Source: Melocanna baccifera
Lineage: Eukaryota > Streptophyta > Magnoliopsida > Poales > Poaceae
NCBI GenBank assembly: GCA_036346265.1
Contig: CM070703.1
Span: forward strand, 434,001 to 498,000
Reading direction: 5' to 3'
DNA length: 64,000 nucleotides
Of the stretch, positions 35,083 through 46,140 are shown piece by piece. Positions within the stretch are counted from its first letter, which is position 1; every line of letters starts with the position of its first letter. Under the pieces are notes generated by a model. It was not told the origin of the DNA and did no database searches. It was given only the letters and a program-made list of their open reading frames with translations. The position numbers were made by a program, and so were the translations under genes.

Positions 35083-36685
35083 ATGGAGCAGCAGGAGGAG
35101 GGGACGAAGGTGCTCTTCAGGCTGTTCGGCGTGGAGGTCCGCGGCGTCGACGAGGAGGATGGGTTCATGGAGCTCAAGAAGAGCTCCAGTATGCCCAACC
35201 TCACCTCCATCGACCCGCTGCTGCAGGCCGGCAAGGGCAAGGGCTACGCCTCCGACGACGGCGAGCTCGCCTCGCGGCAGCAGCAGCGCCGCCGCCGCAA
35301 GGCGCAGGAGAGGAAGAAAGGTAACTTGTCTTTCATGGATCGAGTTCCGGTCTACTAGACCACGCACGGTTTCTTTTCTTTCCTTCTCGACACTACTGTT
35401 TCATTTACGTGGTATTAGATGATTAGATTGATGCTGCTAGCAATGGGGTTTTAATTCCTTTGCCTCTTAAACTTCAGCTTCACCTCTGTACTTGTTGGTG
35501 TTCTTGGACATAATTTGGTGATTTTACTTGTGATTGAAGAAAATTCTGCCCTGGGTTCAGCAATCAAGAAAATGAGTTAAATTCAACCCCGTTATGTCTC
35601 AAGTCAAAATAGCTCTGACAATCCACAAGGCTCTCACACCTGAAGAAGTAACATTAAATTAGTCCTTGGTTTCGTGATGAGTCCTGTGGAGATTGATTGA
35701 TTGGATTAGGCAATCAAGAAAACGAGTTAAATTTAGCCTGTTTATGCACTAGTCAAGTAGTCAACAGATCTTACAATCCACATGGCTCTGACAACTGAAG
35801 AAAAACATTTACCAATTAGTCATTGCTTTCTATGTATTGTGAAAAACATTTACTAATTAATCTGTGCAGGGATCCCATGGACTGAGGAGGAGCACAGGAA
35901 GTTCCTTGATGGTTTGAGGCAGAAGGGCAAAGGGGACTGGAGAGGCATCTCCAAGAACTTTGTGACCACCAGGACGGCGACTCAGGTGGCCAGCCATGCC
36001 CAGAAGTACTTCCTCCGGCTGACCAACCCAGGCAAGAAGCGCCGGGCCAGCCTCTTCGACGTCGGCATCGCCGACTTCAACCACGATCAAGTGCATACTT
36101 TGATCCGGTCCACATCAATTCCAAACATCGATCAGATCTTGCAACTAATACTCCCTTCTTTCTCCCCTTCGTTTCAGGTGCCAAGTCCTCAGACTGTTGC
36201 AATTAAGCCTGCTCCTGCTCAGGAGATAATTCACACCGACCGCGGCGACGTCCCGGTAAATTCCACAGATTTTGTTTGGTTTGTCTTTTTCTTTCCTGTT
36301 AAAAATTCAGCTAGAATTTACCTATAGCTAGCTAGTTGAAACAAACAACCATATCTGAAGTTCTGAACACTGAATTTTGAAGCTCCTCTCAGATACCAAG
36401 TTATTCAGATGCTGGAGGACTTGGACTTAGAGGCAGTAACATGCAGGTTAAATCAGCACCTTTACATTTGAGAAGATCTTGATGTAACAGTGTGAGAAAA
36501 ACTTCACAAACTAATTCTTCTGGCAGGTGGATCAACTAACCGACTACGTGAAGAGATCAAAGGTTCCCGCCGAGATGTCGCTCGCCGCCATGGCATACGG
36601 ACTGGAAATGGCATCATCTGTCAGCAGTCTGGAGCTCAGCATCGCGCCTCCTCGCGGCGCAGTGGAGGCCACCAAAGTGCTGTGA
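35083..36685 (+). CDS. 1R-MYB (SHAQKYF type) transcription factor, 5 exons
   Basis: Nuclear DNA-binding protein of the single-repeat MYB class with the SHAQKYF signature, whose members commonly bind TATCC-like or I-box elements. Exons: 35083-35320, 35870-36090, 36178-36255, 36393-36446, 36527-36685; phases agree and sum to 250 codons (249 residues). Residues 13-17 are RLFGV, a short repression-type motif also found in some B3 and MYB factors. The MYB repeat starts at GIPWTEEEHRKFLDGL (~80) and ends in ASHAQKYF (120-127), followed by basic NPGKKRR. The C-terminal exon has LELSIAPP, an incomplete EAR-like pattern. The ATG at 35083 (MEQQEEGTKVLFRLFG) places RLFGV near the N-terminus, as expected; the longer open frame upstream is probably 5' UTR. 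Repressor function is an inference. Confidence 0.9.
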
Positions 36686-37134
36686 TCCAGCTACCGGACT
36701 TGACCACCGAAGGAATCTGTATCAGCTTCAGCTTCAGTTCTTGTTATTGTTGCCATGCTAGCTTTGTGTTCATCCCTCTGTTGGTTGGTATAAGTTGGTG
36801 AACAGAACAGAAATCAGATTGTACTGGGTGCAAAATGCAGTGTTTGCATGGAGAAATTATCACGGCATGGGGGACGTGGAATTGGAAGGGGATAGGGTCC
36901 CATCTCGTTCATAAGGGAGTTCGTTTCTTGTTCCTGTCTCAGGAGGCAGCGAGGACAGCTGCTTGTGTGGCTCTGAGCTTCCAACGCTTCAATAATTGGA
37001 ACCTTCCCCTTCTAGTCCAATCCACTCCATATGACCATTTTATTTGTACCGGACATTTCCTTCACGCCCTTCTCGTCCGAGACACATCAATCTATCGTGA
37101 TATCAAGATGTTATCTATCCTTCTGGTTCTACTA

Positions 37135-37228
<94 letters not shown>

Positions 37229-37977
37229 GATCTTTAAAGATAGGAAAATGTGTTGCCTTGGAGGGGCACATGCACCTTTTGTTTCTCGAGCTCGAGGTGG
37301 CCAATCGATCCATGCTGGCAAATCAATGAAAACAGTGCAAGTGCTAGTAGTAGGATATTAATTATTGGTGCTAACGCTGTTGGCGATATTGCGGCTACAA
37401 ATGACAAGATCGCATGGATGATGTTAAACAGATACTGGCTGGGCTGACCTAACATCATCATGAACAAGCTAGGGATCGATAAGGGAATATGCAGAGTGCA
37501 CATGCATGTACGATAATTCATCACAATAGCAGAGACCAGTCGCACGGTATGCATGGTCACAGGAGTGACTAGTACTCTACCAGTACCAAAATTCGGTGTT
37601 CAATCAGAAATACAATAGACTTGTACTTCAAACAATTTACTAGTAATAGTCCTTAAGTTAGAGGTTTGTCTCTGTGATCACGCAAGCGAACAGCTTAGTA
37701 GAACAGGAGTGTGGTCAAGAAACGCCATCCCGAACGAAAGGATGGCACCTTTTCCTCGTAACCCCCAAGTCTTTGCCTGCGTGTTCATCAACTGTTTTTT
37801 CCCCTATCTTTAAAGATTCTAGTCAACAAAGCGTAGTCCGTAGTTAAGTCTTCAATTCATACATACCAAGAAGTTTGGGAGGAATAAAGAACGAGAACAG
37901 CACAAGTGAATATGGGGCAGCTAGTTTCTACAGTCCATTTATGCGGTCAATGGTATAGAAATCTATCAAATATATTA
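36686..37977. other. 3' flank of MYB and intergenic sequence
   Basis: Contains the MYB 3' UTR region and an ATCT microsatellite (listed separately). No other exon recognised; the longer open frames here run through the microsatellite or are random. Confidence 0.5.
37134..37229. repeat. (ATCT)n microsatellite
   Basis: About 23 uninterrupted ATCT tetranucleotides, roughly 450 bases downstream of the MYB stop codon. It creates artificial LSIY-repeat reading frames. Confidence 0.97.
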
Positions 37978-38506
37978 CTACCTGTGGTTGTAAATACTTG
38001 GCACTGTGACTTTTCACAGTCTTCAAGGTTAACCTTTGACTGTTAATTCCACACTAAGGTGATGCTCAATTTAGTTTTTGATTTCTGGTTTCTGCTTTTT
38101 TTACTATTCACTAATTTTATCTTTTTTTATTTTTTGAGCTTTTTAGCCTTTTCTTTTTTTCCTGTATTCCTTTGCATTATCCATGATGGGTTAACATATT
38201 TTTTTTTAATTTTTAATTTTTTAAATTTAATTATACCAAATAAACCAACTCAACTACAGTAAAAAAAATAAGAAGCCAGCTACAATAAGAAAATGCCATA
38301 AACCAACGTCATTCTGAATACCCTCTAATACATTTATAAAATGTCACCGAAGTATAATATTGTGAAAGTACTTCTTATGAAAATCTAATAGTACCATTTT
38401 AATACGATCAATTTAAATATTTAGTAAATAATTATTGGTTAAGGATTACAAAGTTTGACTGGTCCAAGTCAACAACGCCAAGTAAACAAAAACAGAGGGA
38501 GTACTA
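37978..38506. mobile_element. Stowaway-like MITE split by a nested family A MITE
   Basis: The left part (37978-38057) starts TACTACCTGTGGTTGTAAAT and holds GACTTTTCACAGTC and TTAACCTTTGACTG. The right part (38326-38506) has CAAAGTTTGACTGGTCCAAG, GTCAACAACGCCAAG and ends AACAGAGGGAGTACT. The outer ends are typical Stowaway termini in inverted orientation. A family A element sits between them with a TAA duplication, so the Stowaway-like element was there first. Confidence 0.7.
38058..38325 (-). mobile_element. Tourist-like MITE family A, nested reverse copy
   Basis: About 268 bp, flanked by TAA at 38055-38057 and 38326-38328. In reverse it carries the family blocks: TTTTTTACTATTCACTAATT, GCATTATCCATGATGGGTTA, TTTAATTATACCAAATAAAC and CAACTACAGTAAAAAAAAT. 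Confidence 0.82.
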
Positions 38507-38713
38507 AAATGATAGAGAAAGAATCTAGGTATTCATCCTCAAGGCCAGAAATTTCAATGCTAATAGGAGGAAAAAGAAAAGTTCTAAGCTGCTTATTTTT
38601 TGTGGGTTCAGATTATAACGTGTCACATTTCAGCGTCTTATATATAGTTTTACAATTGTATAAGAAATACAACTCTCTTCTTCAATATGAGCATTAGAGT
38701 TGTATAACAAATA

Positions 38714-38738
38714 CACGTGTGTGTGTGTGTGTGTGTGT
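38714..38738. repeat. (GT)n microsatellite
   Basis: ACACGTGTG followed by about ten GT dinucleotides in gene-free sequence. Confidence 0.85.
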
Positions 38739-39039
38739 CACGGTTATGAGCGAAATTCGGCTAGTTCCTTGTAAACAAAAGGTACATTGAAATGAAATCT
38801 TGGGAATGAAACATGCCAACTTTATCCCAAATATCAAAGGTGCTTGTGCTTCTCTCCATTTTTTCTGTTCAGTAAACCCCAAGTAGCCAGCCTTGCCCGA
38901 TCTTTCTTTTATTGCAAAAGAAAAAAAAGGAAAGAAAGCAGAAGAAAAGGAAGAAGAAGAAGGCCCTTTCTTTTTAGCTTATGCTTTATGACTTATGTTT
39001 TTTCTGAACAAATAAACAAAATAATTTCTTTACCGTCTT

Positions 39040-39960
39040 TTCGAAGTGGTTTATCGGGACAGCCTTTTCAAAGCAACTTGTCAACTTATTTACATTCGGT
39101 TTATTCGCAAAAGAGATTGCGTTAAGGCCAAAAGCCATCAGTTGTAGCCGAAAAGAACCCACTCGAAGGTCTTTAAGTACCACAAAACTCAAACAAATGA
39201 CACAATGCACTTGAATACTCTCAACAACCTCAAATAGCGAAGTAAATGTTTGAGTTGAAGAGAGGGATGCAAGGGTCTAAGTGTATTCAGTCGAAGTCTA
39301 AGAAAGTGCACTTGTTGTGGGTGTGGAGATATTTATAGTCTCCACCAACCAAAGTGACCCTTAGAGACAAAATCACAAAAAATCAGGGCAAGAGGTAGTA
39401 CCACCATGTAATGGCCGATAGTAACGCACCCATTGTTCAATGGCTAGTTACTGCTTATTAAAGACACTAAAACTAACCGTCAATGCAAAATTAGCATGCC
39501 CGGTTATACCGCCCAAGCGGTAGTACTGCACTCATGCTGTGGTTGTACCATTTTTTAAAGGGAAAAATGTTGCAAAAATGTACCTCTCTGAAAAATAGCT
39601 AACACAAACACAAATACGGTAATACCGCAAGTGCGATAGTACCGGACAGAATTTGCATTCATACAACATCAGTAGTATCGAAGAACAAGAGTGGTAGTAC
39701 CACGCTTGAAGATCTTCGAAACATCACCTCTCTGGAAAATACATACCGACATGTAGGTCCCACTGGTATTGATGCAACGGTACTATTGCGGTGTCAATGG
39801 TGGTCATACCGGTTTCAAGAAAATCATAACAGAGAGCAACAAAGCAATTCCAAATATATGCATGCACTACGATTGAGCAATGTACAGGATCACCATTAAG
39901 CTACTAGTCATAAACCCCTCTTAATAGTATAGCATATAGCCTATCAATTCGATCTTAATT
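39040..39960 (-). repeat. Copia-like LTR remnant
   Basis: Contains many GCGGTAGTAC/GTACCGC-type phrases (for example near 39520, 39630 and 39790), a pattern I associate with a group of grass copia LTRs. A TATA-like motif lies in reverse orientation within GAGATATTTATAGTCTCC near 39330. No gag-pol frame is attached and the second LTR is not seen. Confidence 0.45.
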
Positions 39961-40127
39961 CAACATACGCTAAGACTGCTAACATCTAGAAAGAGGTCCT
40001 TAATTCATTTTATACCTTTGCTGTGTTAATCTATAGTCATCTTTGTATATTTTTTCATGTTCTCCGTGATATCCTTCAAATCCGAAACTAAACCTTTCAT
40101 TTATCTTAACAAATAAATTAGTCCCTT

Positions 40128-40195
40128 AAATATGATTATTATTAATTATCAAAACTAATTTATGATAATTATTAATTATCAAAACTAATTTTTAG
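40128..40195. repeat. Two-copy tandem repeat of about 31 bp
   Basis: TAATTATCAAAACTAATTTA is repeated once after about 31 bases in an AT-rich context. Confidence 0.7.
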
Positions 40196-40912
40196 AGACC
40201 TAAATGCTTCATCAAGAGACGAAGATTCATGCACAATTGCTCCAGAGCAGATCAAACATAGGTCTATTATTGAGGCGTTGAAGGTCTCTGTTTATTCCTT
40301 CACCCAAATCAAACATCAGATCGCAAAACAGAAGATTCACCGGCTGAAACTCAATGTTAAGCACGCATTGGTCACCGACAAAAATGACATTGAAGGCACA
40401 TGCTACTGCCTTTTATTGCGTATGTGGATAAAACGTCTGTTAACTCTGCTCGCACTATTATATGATCCTTAACATATTGAAACATGATATTCAAAGATGC
40501 ATGCATATATTCACAAAGAACGCTTGCACTGGCACACAATGACAAGAGAATAAGATTTAGCATGTTGAGTTCATCAACAAGTTAGCCTTCTAATCTTTTC
40601 AATGAGAGCTGAGAAATGCATGAGAAACGAAAGTGCGAAACAAGAGAATTGGACGATGGATTGCTACTTCGTACCACCACAGGATAAGGAAATTATAGTA
40701 GAGCTAACACATTTGTCAGCAATTTGAGATAACTTTGATTTACCTCCGTACATGTAGCAGTCAACTTATTACATGAAATATATACAGACACTACCAACTG
40801 CACTCTTTGGTTGCTGCAGACTGGAGTTAAGGCTTCACATTGCATATTCTTCTGTTTAATATATACAGATACAAGACAAAAAAAAAAAGAAGACAGGAGA
40901 GAACTCAAACGA
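40196..40912. other. Intergenic sequence and 3' flank of PTPMT
   Basis: A plus-strand open frame at 40278-40472 shows no domain I know. The stretch nearest 40912 should hold the 3' UTR of the phosphatase. Nothing else supportable. Confidence 0.4.
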
Positions 40913-43900
40913 TCATGGGTTAACCACAACACCTTGAAGCAAACACGGGTGACCGTTCGCGAGCTGCTCTGCCTCAAGAGAGCAGCTCTCGCTTCCCACA
41001 TTCTCAGGGAGTGCCTCCTTGTTCTTACAGGCACGACACCGAAACCACAAGTATGAAAACCCGGCAAAAGCTGCCTGGCTAGCAAACTGCACACGGTATA
41101 CTAAGCTTATTTCCCACAATCCACTGCCCACATTAACCGCCAAGGTATCCGCGTTATACCCTTCGAGGTCTGATTCTGAGACCATCACGAATGTCTTATC
41201 ATCGAAAGCAATGAGGTTGCGACCAGCAAGGAACAACGGTGGCTTAATGATTGGATTGTCCAGGCAACTGGACCTCCCAGTTTTCTTCACTCTAAGCTGG
41301 TAGAATTCCTGGACAGCCTGTAAAACATGTTATGAGATACAACAGCATTAAGTATGGTTGATGATAAGTAGTCACCAGCAAAGCACAAACTAACCACATC
41401 TTCAACTTCACACACTAATAACTTATTTATTTGATTAATCAAATTCAACCAAGAACTCCAGCATCAATACGTGGTGCACGATAGGAAATCTGGAGTGTAA
41501 AACGGGAATATATTTGATGGGATCACTGCAACATCTGCCAGTAAAAGAATTTTCACAGAACATTTTACCCTCGTATCCACCAGGCAAAAGATAAAGATAA
41601 GACGCCTATTTGATATTGCCTGTGTAGGGCACGTGCAGTCGTGCATTCCCCATTATAAATAACTTTTACCTTATATATATAATTGTTATGGCGTGAGCTC
41701 CGGAGATTATAGTTGTGGCTCATCGGCGGCTTTGGCCAGGGGCTCTGGCGACCTGGAGCCGTGATCACCGACGGTAAGGTAACTGGAAATCTGGGAGGGA
41801 GGATAGAGATAACGAGGGAAGAACTAAAGATTTATAGCTTGACTTCTCGGTTACAATACAGTCCATATATATATAGGACTGGATCAATCCGACTCCCCTA
41901 CTATAGATAACCGACTCTGATACGTAACCAATTTAAGGAAACTAGGACTCCTAATACATATGACTTACTATTTGAATACTTTCCTATCTGAACCTTCAGT
42001 CGGCTGGTGCTTGCCATCACGCATCCTATCCCCGGTCAGGTATTTGTTGGTTGCCTCTGCTGCCGCAGGACCCTCTGATGCCAACTGATCTCCTCCTGTC
42101 GTATGGAGCTGCTTCCTTCGACTATATGTAATTCCCCACATAACAATAATATACAGTGGGACCTTCCCTGCCACTTTCCATTCAAAAATCCATCGTGCAC
42201 GGCAAAAGTAGATCCCCAAAGTAATCCTAGGTCCATGAATTCATATTGCAACTAGAGTAGATTTCTGTTGGTCAAACTATAAGGCTTCAAAGTCCATTGA
42301 AACATATTTTTACCATGTGTTTTCAGATCTTATATTGAACCAACAAAAGGAGAAAAGTGATTAAAAAAACCATAAGAAAGTGCTGCAACAACTTACTTGC
42401 CGCTGCGCAGAAGCTAACAACACCCTTGGCCTGCGCAACTGGACATGTTCATAAGCTTCTGCAGGTGTCATTTGTTTGTATTGCACCTAGAAAACAGTCA
42501 ACAGTCATTACTTTATTGGATTATACAGATTATGTAAGTGACAATATTTAGTATGACCAAATAGTCCGACATACCAAGTAGCAAAGAACAACTGTGGTGC
42601 TACGTCCACGTCCAGCTTTGCAGTGAACATAAGTCAATTTCCCACATGAAGCATTTCCTTTAAGAATTAAAACAACATAAATAAATTCATGCACCAAATC
42701 ACCATTATTAAAGGAAAGGTAACAGCAAAAGAAACAGGAGATTGTATGAAAGGAATGAACTTATATTTATGTTCCTTTTTCCAATTACACAAAACTCTTG
42801 AACACAATGAATTCAATAGGCAAATTGCAGGAGGATAAGGAGAGGAGAGAGGCACTAATATAGAAGTCATTGAAATGTTGCAAGCAAAGTGTACCAACAA
42901 CCAAGTAACATCATATTTAGCCACGCTTCAAGAAGAAACCGCACTAGCATGCTTCAGCAATAAGCAAATTGATGCAACAATAGCTATGTTATAAGTGAAA
43001 CAGAGCACATAAACAGCATACTAGAAGTGTCGAAACTAATAAAATATTGAGATTATTTTAAACAATAAAACGACAATCAAGGCAAGGCATCGCATCACAA
43101 AATATGGAGTCAACTCACAGAATGACAATCTCAATCAAATAATAAAAACCGGAACCTTCGTAATGATTCCTTCAGATAACAGGATATGTTTTGAGTAGGT
43201 ACATACTGTGGATGAAGTCAGCAGCCTTGCAAAGGTTCTCAAATGATGGTGCATAAAGGTAATCTCTAGTTGGTAGCACCAGGTTTTCAATCCCATGAGC
43301 CTAAAATCAAATAGAACATTCAATTACGCAGCACTGGATGCTTCATACAATAAAAAAGGTAAAGATCACGAAAAGGACCACGGGTAATTCATTGAACATT
43401 CTAACAAGAAAAGAGGTAAGCAACATGAATCCATCTTAGAATGGACGTTAGAATGGCGCAGCATTTGTAAATTCAGTAAAAAAAACAGTATGTTTATATC
43501 ATATAAAGCATGCACCGAATATACAGTTACATGTAAAATAAGTCAGAATGGTGGAAAGGAAAACAGCACATCAACTCTTCAATACCAAATTAGCAACTTT
43601 GTTGCACTAACACTTTTGCTGCCATAACCACGGCACTTGTTTGACCATGTATGATGACCACACCACTGATATCAGCTCTTCAGTCCACCACAACTACCAG
43701 CGTAGCACAATACCAATGCCCAATCTACCTAACAAACCCCATTCACCAATCCATCAGCCAAAGAAAAAGGACACCTGAAACATTGCTTAAACCCTGGATT
43801 TGATGGGTGGACACACCAAGGTGGCAAACAATGATGCACTCAACAGTCGTTCCACAGAAATCACACTGTTGTCCTCAAGGGGTGGATCTAGCAATAGGGC

Positions 43901-45655
43901 AAGCTCAGGCGGTCGCTCGAGGTAGACGCCCCCCCCCCCCCAAGGCGTGGCCAGCCACAGCTTGGCCGAGCCGCCGACGTGTGCAGTGCGCTGGCCGTCA
44001 GGCGCAGCCGCATGCTCGATTGCTCTGGCTGACTTTTGGGTTGCGGCCTTTTGGGCCAAGGCCAACTCCAACTAGCAAAAAGCCCAAGTGGCCGACTCAA
44101 TGTCTCATTGCCTCTCAAACACTCCCAGCAGAGCAATGAAGTGAACCTTAGCCAAGCTGGCGGCGCGTAGGCAGGCGGGGCGGCGGGCGCGCACGGCAGG
44201 CGGCGTCTGGGGCCTGGGGCACACGAGCGTGTGGCCATGTCGCCTGTGGTCGGCAGACCGACAGAATGCAGAGCAGCAGAGGAGTTCAATTCATGCATGG
44301 TATTTTTGCAGCAGAGCAGCATACAAGTAGTATATGATATGAAGTCTCACTAGTTTGGTTTAATGTCTTTACCACGAACTGATGGTTTATACTTGCTGTT
44401 TTATTGCATCTTTTATGTTCTATTATCAAATTGTGATACTACTGATCTATCTATCTTTCACAATTGACAGGTTACTACTTCTACAACTCATCTACAACTG
44501 GGATTAACCTTCATTATCGAGGTATTTTTCAATGTCATACCGTTATCTTCATATGTTTACATGGGAATTATAGTTGTTGTTTCTATTTTGTATCATATAC
44601 TCTGATTAGTGCGATTGCAACGTCCTAGCTTGATTTTATTCCTAGAGCCGCCACTGGTTGTCCTAGACACCACTGATCAATCTAATAAGAACCAGATTAA
44701 TAGCTGATGCTTGGTTTCAATATGTACACAATTTGGTTTACACCTAGAACGTGCCATCAGGCATCAGAATACCCAACAACTAATATGCCGGTGTCGTACA
44801 TGCAAGAAGGAATTCACAAACAAAAGCTGCAAGAACAACATATAATTCGGTGCACTTGAGTAGCTGAGCAGTCAAATAGTGAATGATTTGCCCATGCGAT
44901 TACCTCATACAGTGACTTGGGAACAAGCCTCTCATATGATTCGTTCAGTGTCACCACACCGCAAACTCCGAGCTCCTTCAGCCGCAGAACATCGCTGGGG
45001 AACGGAACAGCGCCCAGCAGAACATGCTGATCCAGCAAAAAAAAAGAAGCAAACAATTAGATCATAACAATCGAAATTTCTAAACCAATTGAAACGCCAA
45101 CTCCGCAGCAAAAGTAGCCCAAATTAAGACATGGCAACAAAACCTCCAATACACTAAACAGATCAAATCAAAACAAAACCCACGCACAGCAATAGCTAAA
45201 CGAACAACTTCCACGCCACTATGCACCAGAGACCTAACCCTAAACAGTACGAGCGCAAACTGCCGTGCCTAGCAACTATTAGAAGCTACATTACAGAACA
45301 AACCCCGTAGCCGACACAAGGTGAACGCAAAAGGCACAGCAATCAACAGCTAGAAGAGAAGAGTGCCACCAAAACAACCGAAATCGAAAAGGGGGAGAAA
45401 ATTCCCGACCTCATCGACCTGATCCCACCAGTGGAAGTGCGCCTCGAAGCGGTTCCTCACGACGTTGTACACAAGCGTCGGGTAGAACAGCATGCGGGCG
45501 CCGAAGCCCACCGCCGCGAGCTTCGCGTCGAAAGCCACCCGCATCACCACCCCACCCCCAACCTCCACCGCCGCGCCGCCATCCCCGCGGTGCAGCTGCA
45601 GCCCCCCACCGTCTCCTCCTCCCCCTGAATCGCCCGGAAGCTCCTCAATTCGCAT
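40913..45655 (-). CDS. PTPMT1: PTPMT-type dual-specificity phosphatase (6 exons)
   Basis: Cys-based phosphatase of the PTPMT family; members dephosphorylate phosphatidylglycerophosphate for cardiolipin and phosphatidylglycerol synthesis in mitochondria. Exons: 45655-45410, 45026-44904, 43300-43207, 42657-42575, 42486-42397, 41317-40913. All junctions are GT-AG with matching phases and total 347 codons (346 residues), close to the ~340 I recall for Arabidopsis PTPMT1. Key blocks are GARMLFYPTLVYNVVRN, WWDQVDE, LLGAVPFPSDV, GVVTLNESYERLVP, LVLPTRDYLYAPS and the signature HCKAGRGRS (Cys-167 to Arg-173), then PRVLLAS. The last ~130 residues form the plant-type C-terminal extension. The start MRIEELPGDSG is followed by a low-complexity, glycine-rich stretch. 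Intron 2 (44903-43301) carries a hAT-like element. Substrate and location are inferred from the family. Confidence 0.92.
41640..42250. repeat. Repeat-like sequence in PTPMT intron 5
   Basis: Intron 5 spans 42396-41318. The middle part (for example GGAAACTAGGACTCCTAATA near 41936, preceded by a short TATATATATA tract) reads like a piece of an LTR retroelement and is unlike neighbouring intron sequence. No coding match. Identification is weak. Confidence 0.35.
43876..44656. mobile_element. Non-autonomous hAT-like element in PTPMT intron 2
   Basis: A 781-bp insertion with a perfect 8-bp target duplication, GTTGTCCT, at 43868-43875 and 44657-44664. Ends are imperfect terminal inverted repeats: CAAGGGGTGGATCTAG at the left and, reverse-complemented, CAGTGGCGGCTCTAGG at the right. 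Both features fit the hAT superfamily. The interior has a run of 13 C (43929-43941), a GC-rich left part and an AT-rich right part. No transposase is encoded, so it would depend on an autonomous relative. Confidence 0.85.
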
Positions 45656-46140
45656 CTCCTCCCAACTTGATCCGATCGGCACGACCCCGAAAAAATCAAC
45701 AAAAAACCCCAAAAGGAATCGATCTGTGGGAAGCGAGTAATACGAATCGCAGGAGCTGGAGGGCTTGGAATCGAATTGGGTTCGCGATTCGGCAACCGGA
45801 AGAAATCGAAATCGCTGAAGCCTCCCCCCCTCCCCTCCCACCACTCCCCTCCAAAAGTCGAAACTGCCCAAGTCCAAGCAGCAACCCGCACATCCTCTTA
45901 TGCTACACCCAACCACTGACAGGTGGGGCCACTACGTACCTTGGCGTGCTGACAGGTGGGGCAGGTAGAAATCGTGGGGGAGTTTGCGGGTGGGCGTATC
46001 GTTTTTGTGGAGTTAACGGAGCCCGCAGCGGCGTGGGGTTGGGGAACGGGACGGGCGAGAGTTCGTAAGGGATCACGTGGTGGTCAGCGATTTGCGGGGT
46101 TGTTCGGGCCCAGGCACGGCGAGCCACGTGGACCGTAGAG
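45656..46140. promoter_or_regulatory. Upstream region of PTPMT
   Basis: The bases upstream of the start codon at 45655 remain GC-rich to about 46140, as is common for grass 5' UTRs and promoters. The phrase CTGACAGGTGGGGC occurs twice, at about 45915 and 45947. Open frames on both strands show no domain. No TATA box is obvious. Confidence 0.35.

Noticed and set aside
36835..37237. Plus-strand open frames with LSIY repeats
   Set aside because: They come from the (ATCT)n microsatellite and have no independent support.
43929..44322. Reading frames around the C-run in PTPMT intron 2
   Set aside because: They lie inside the hAT-like insertion and show no transposase or other domain.
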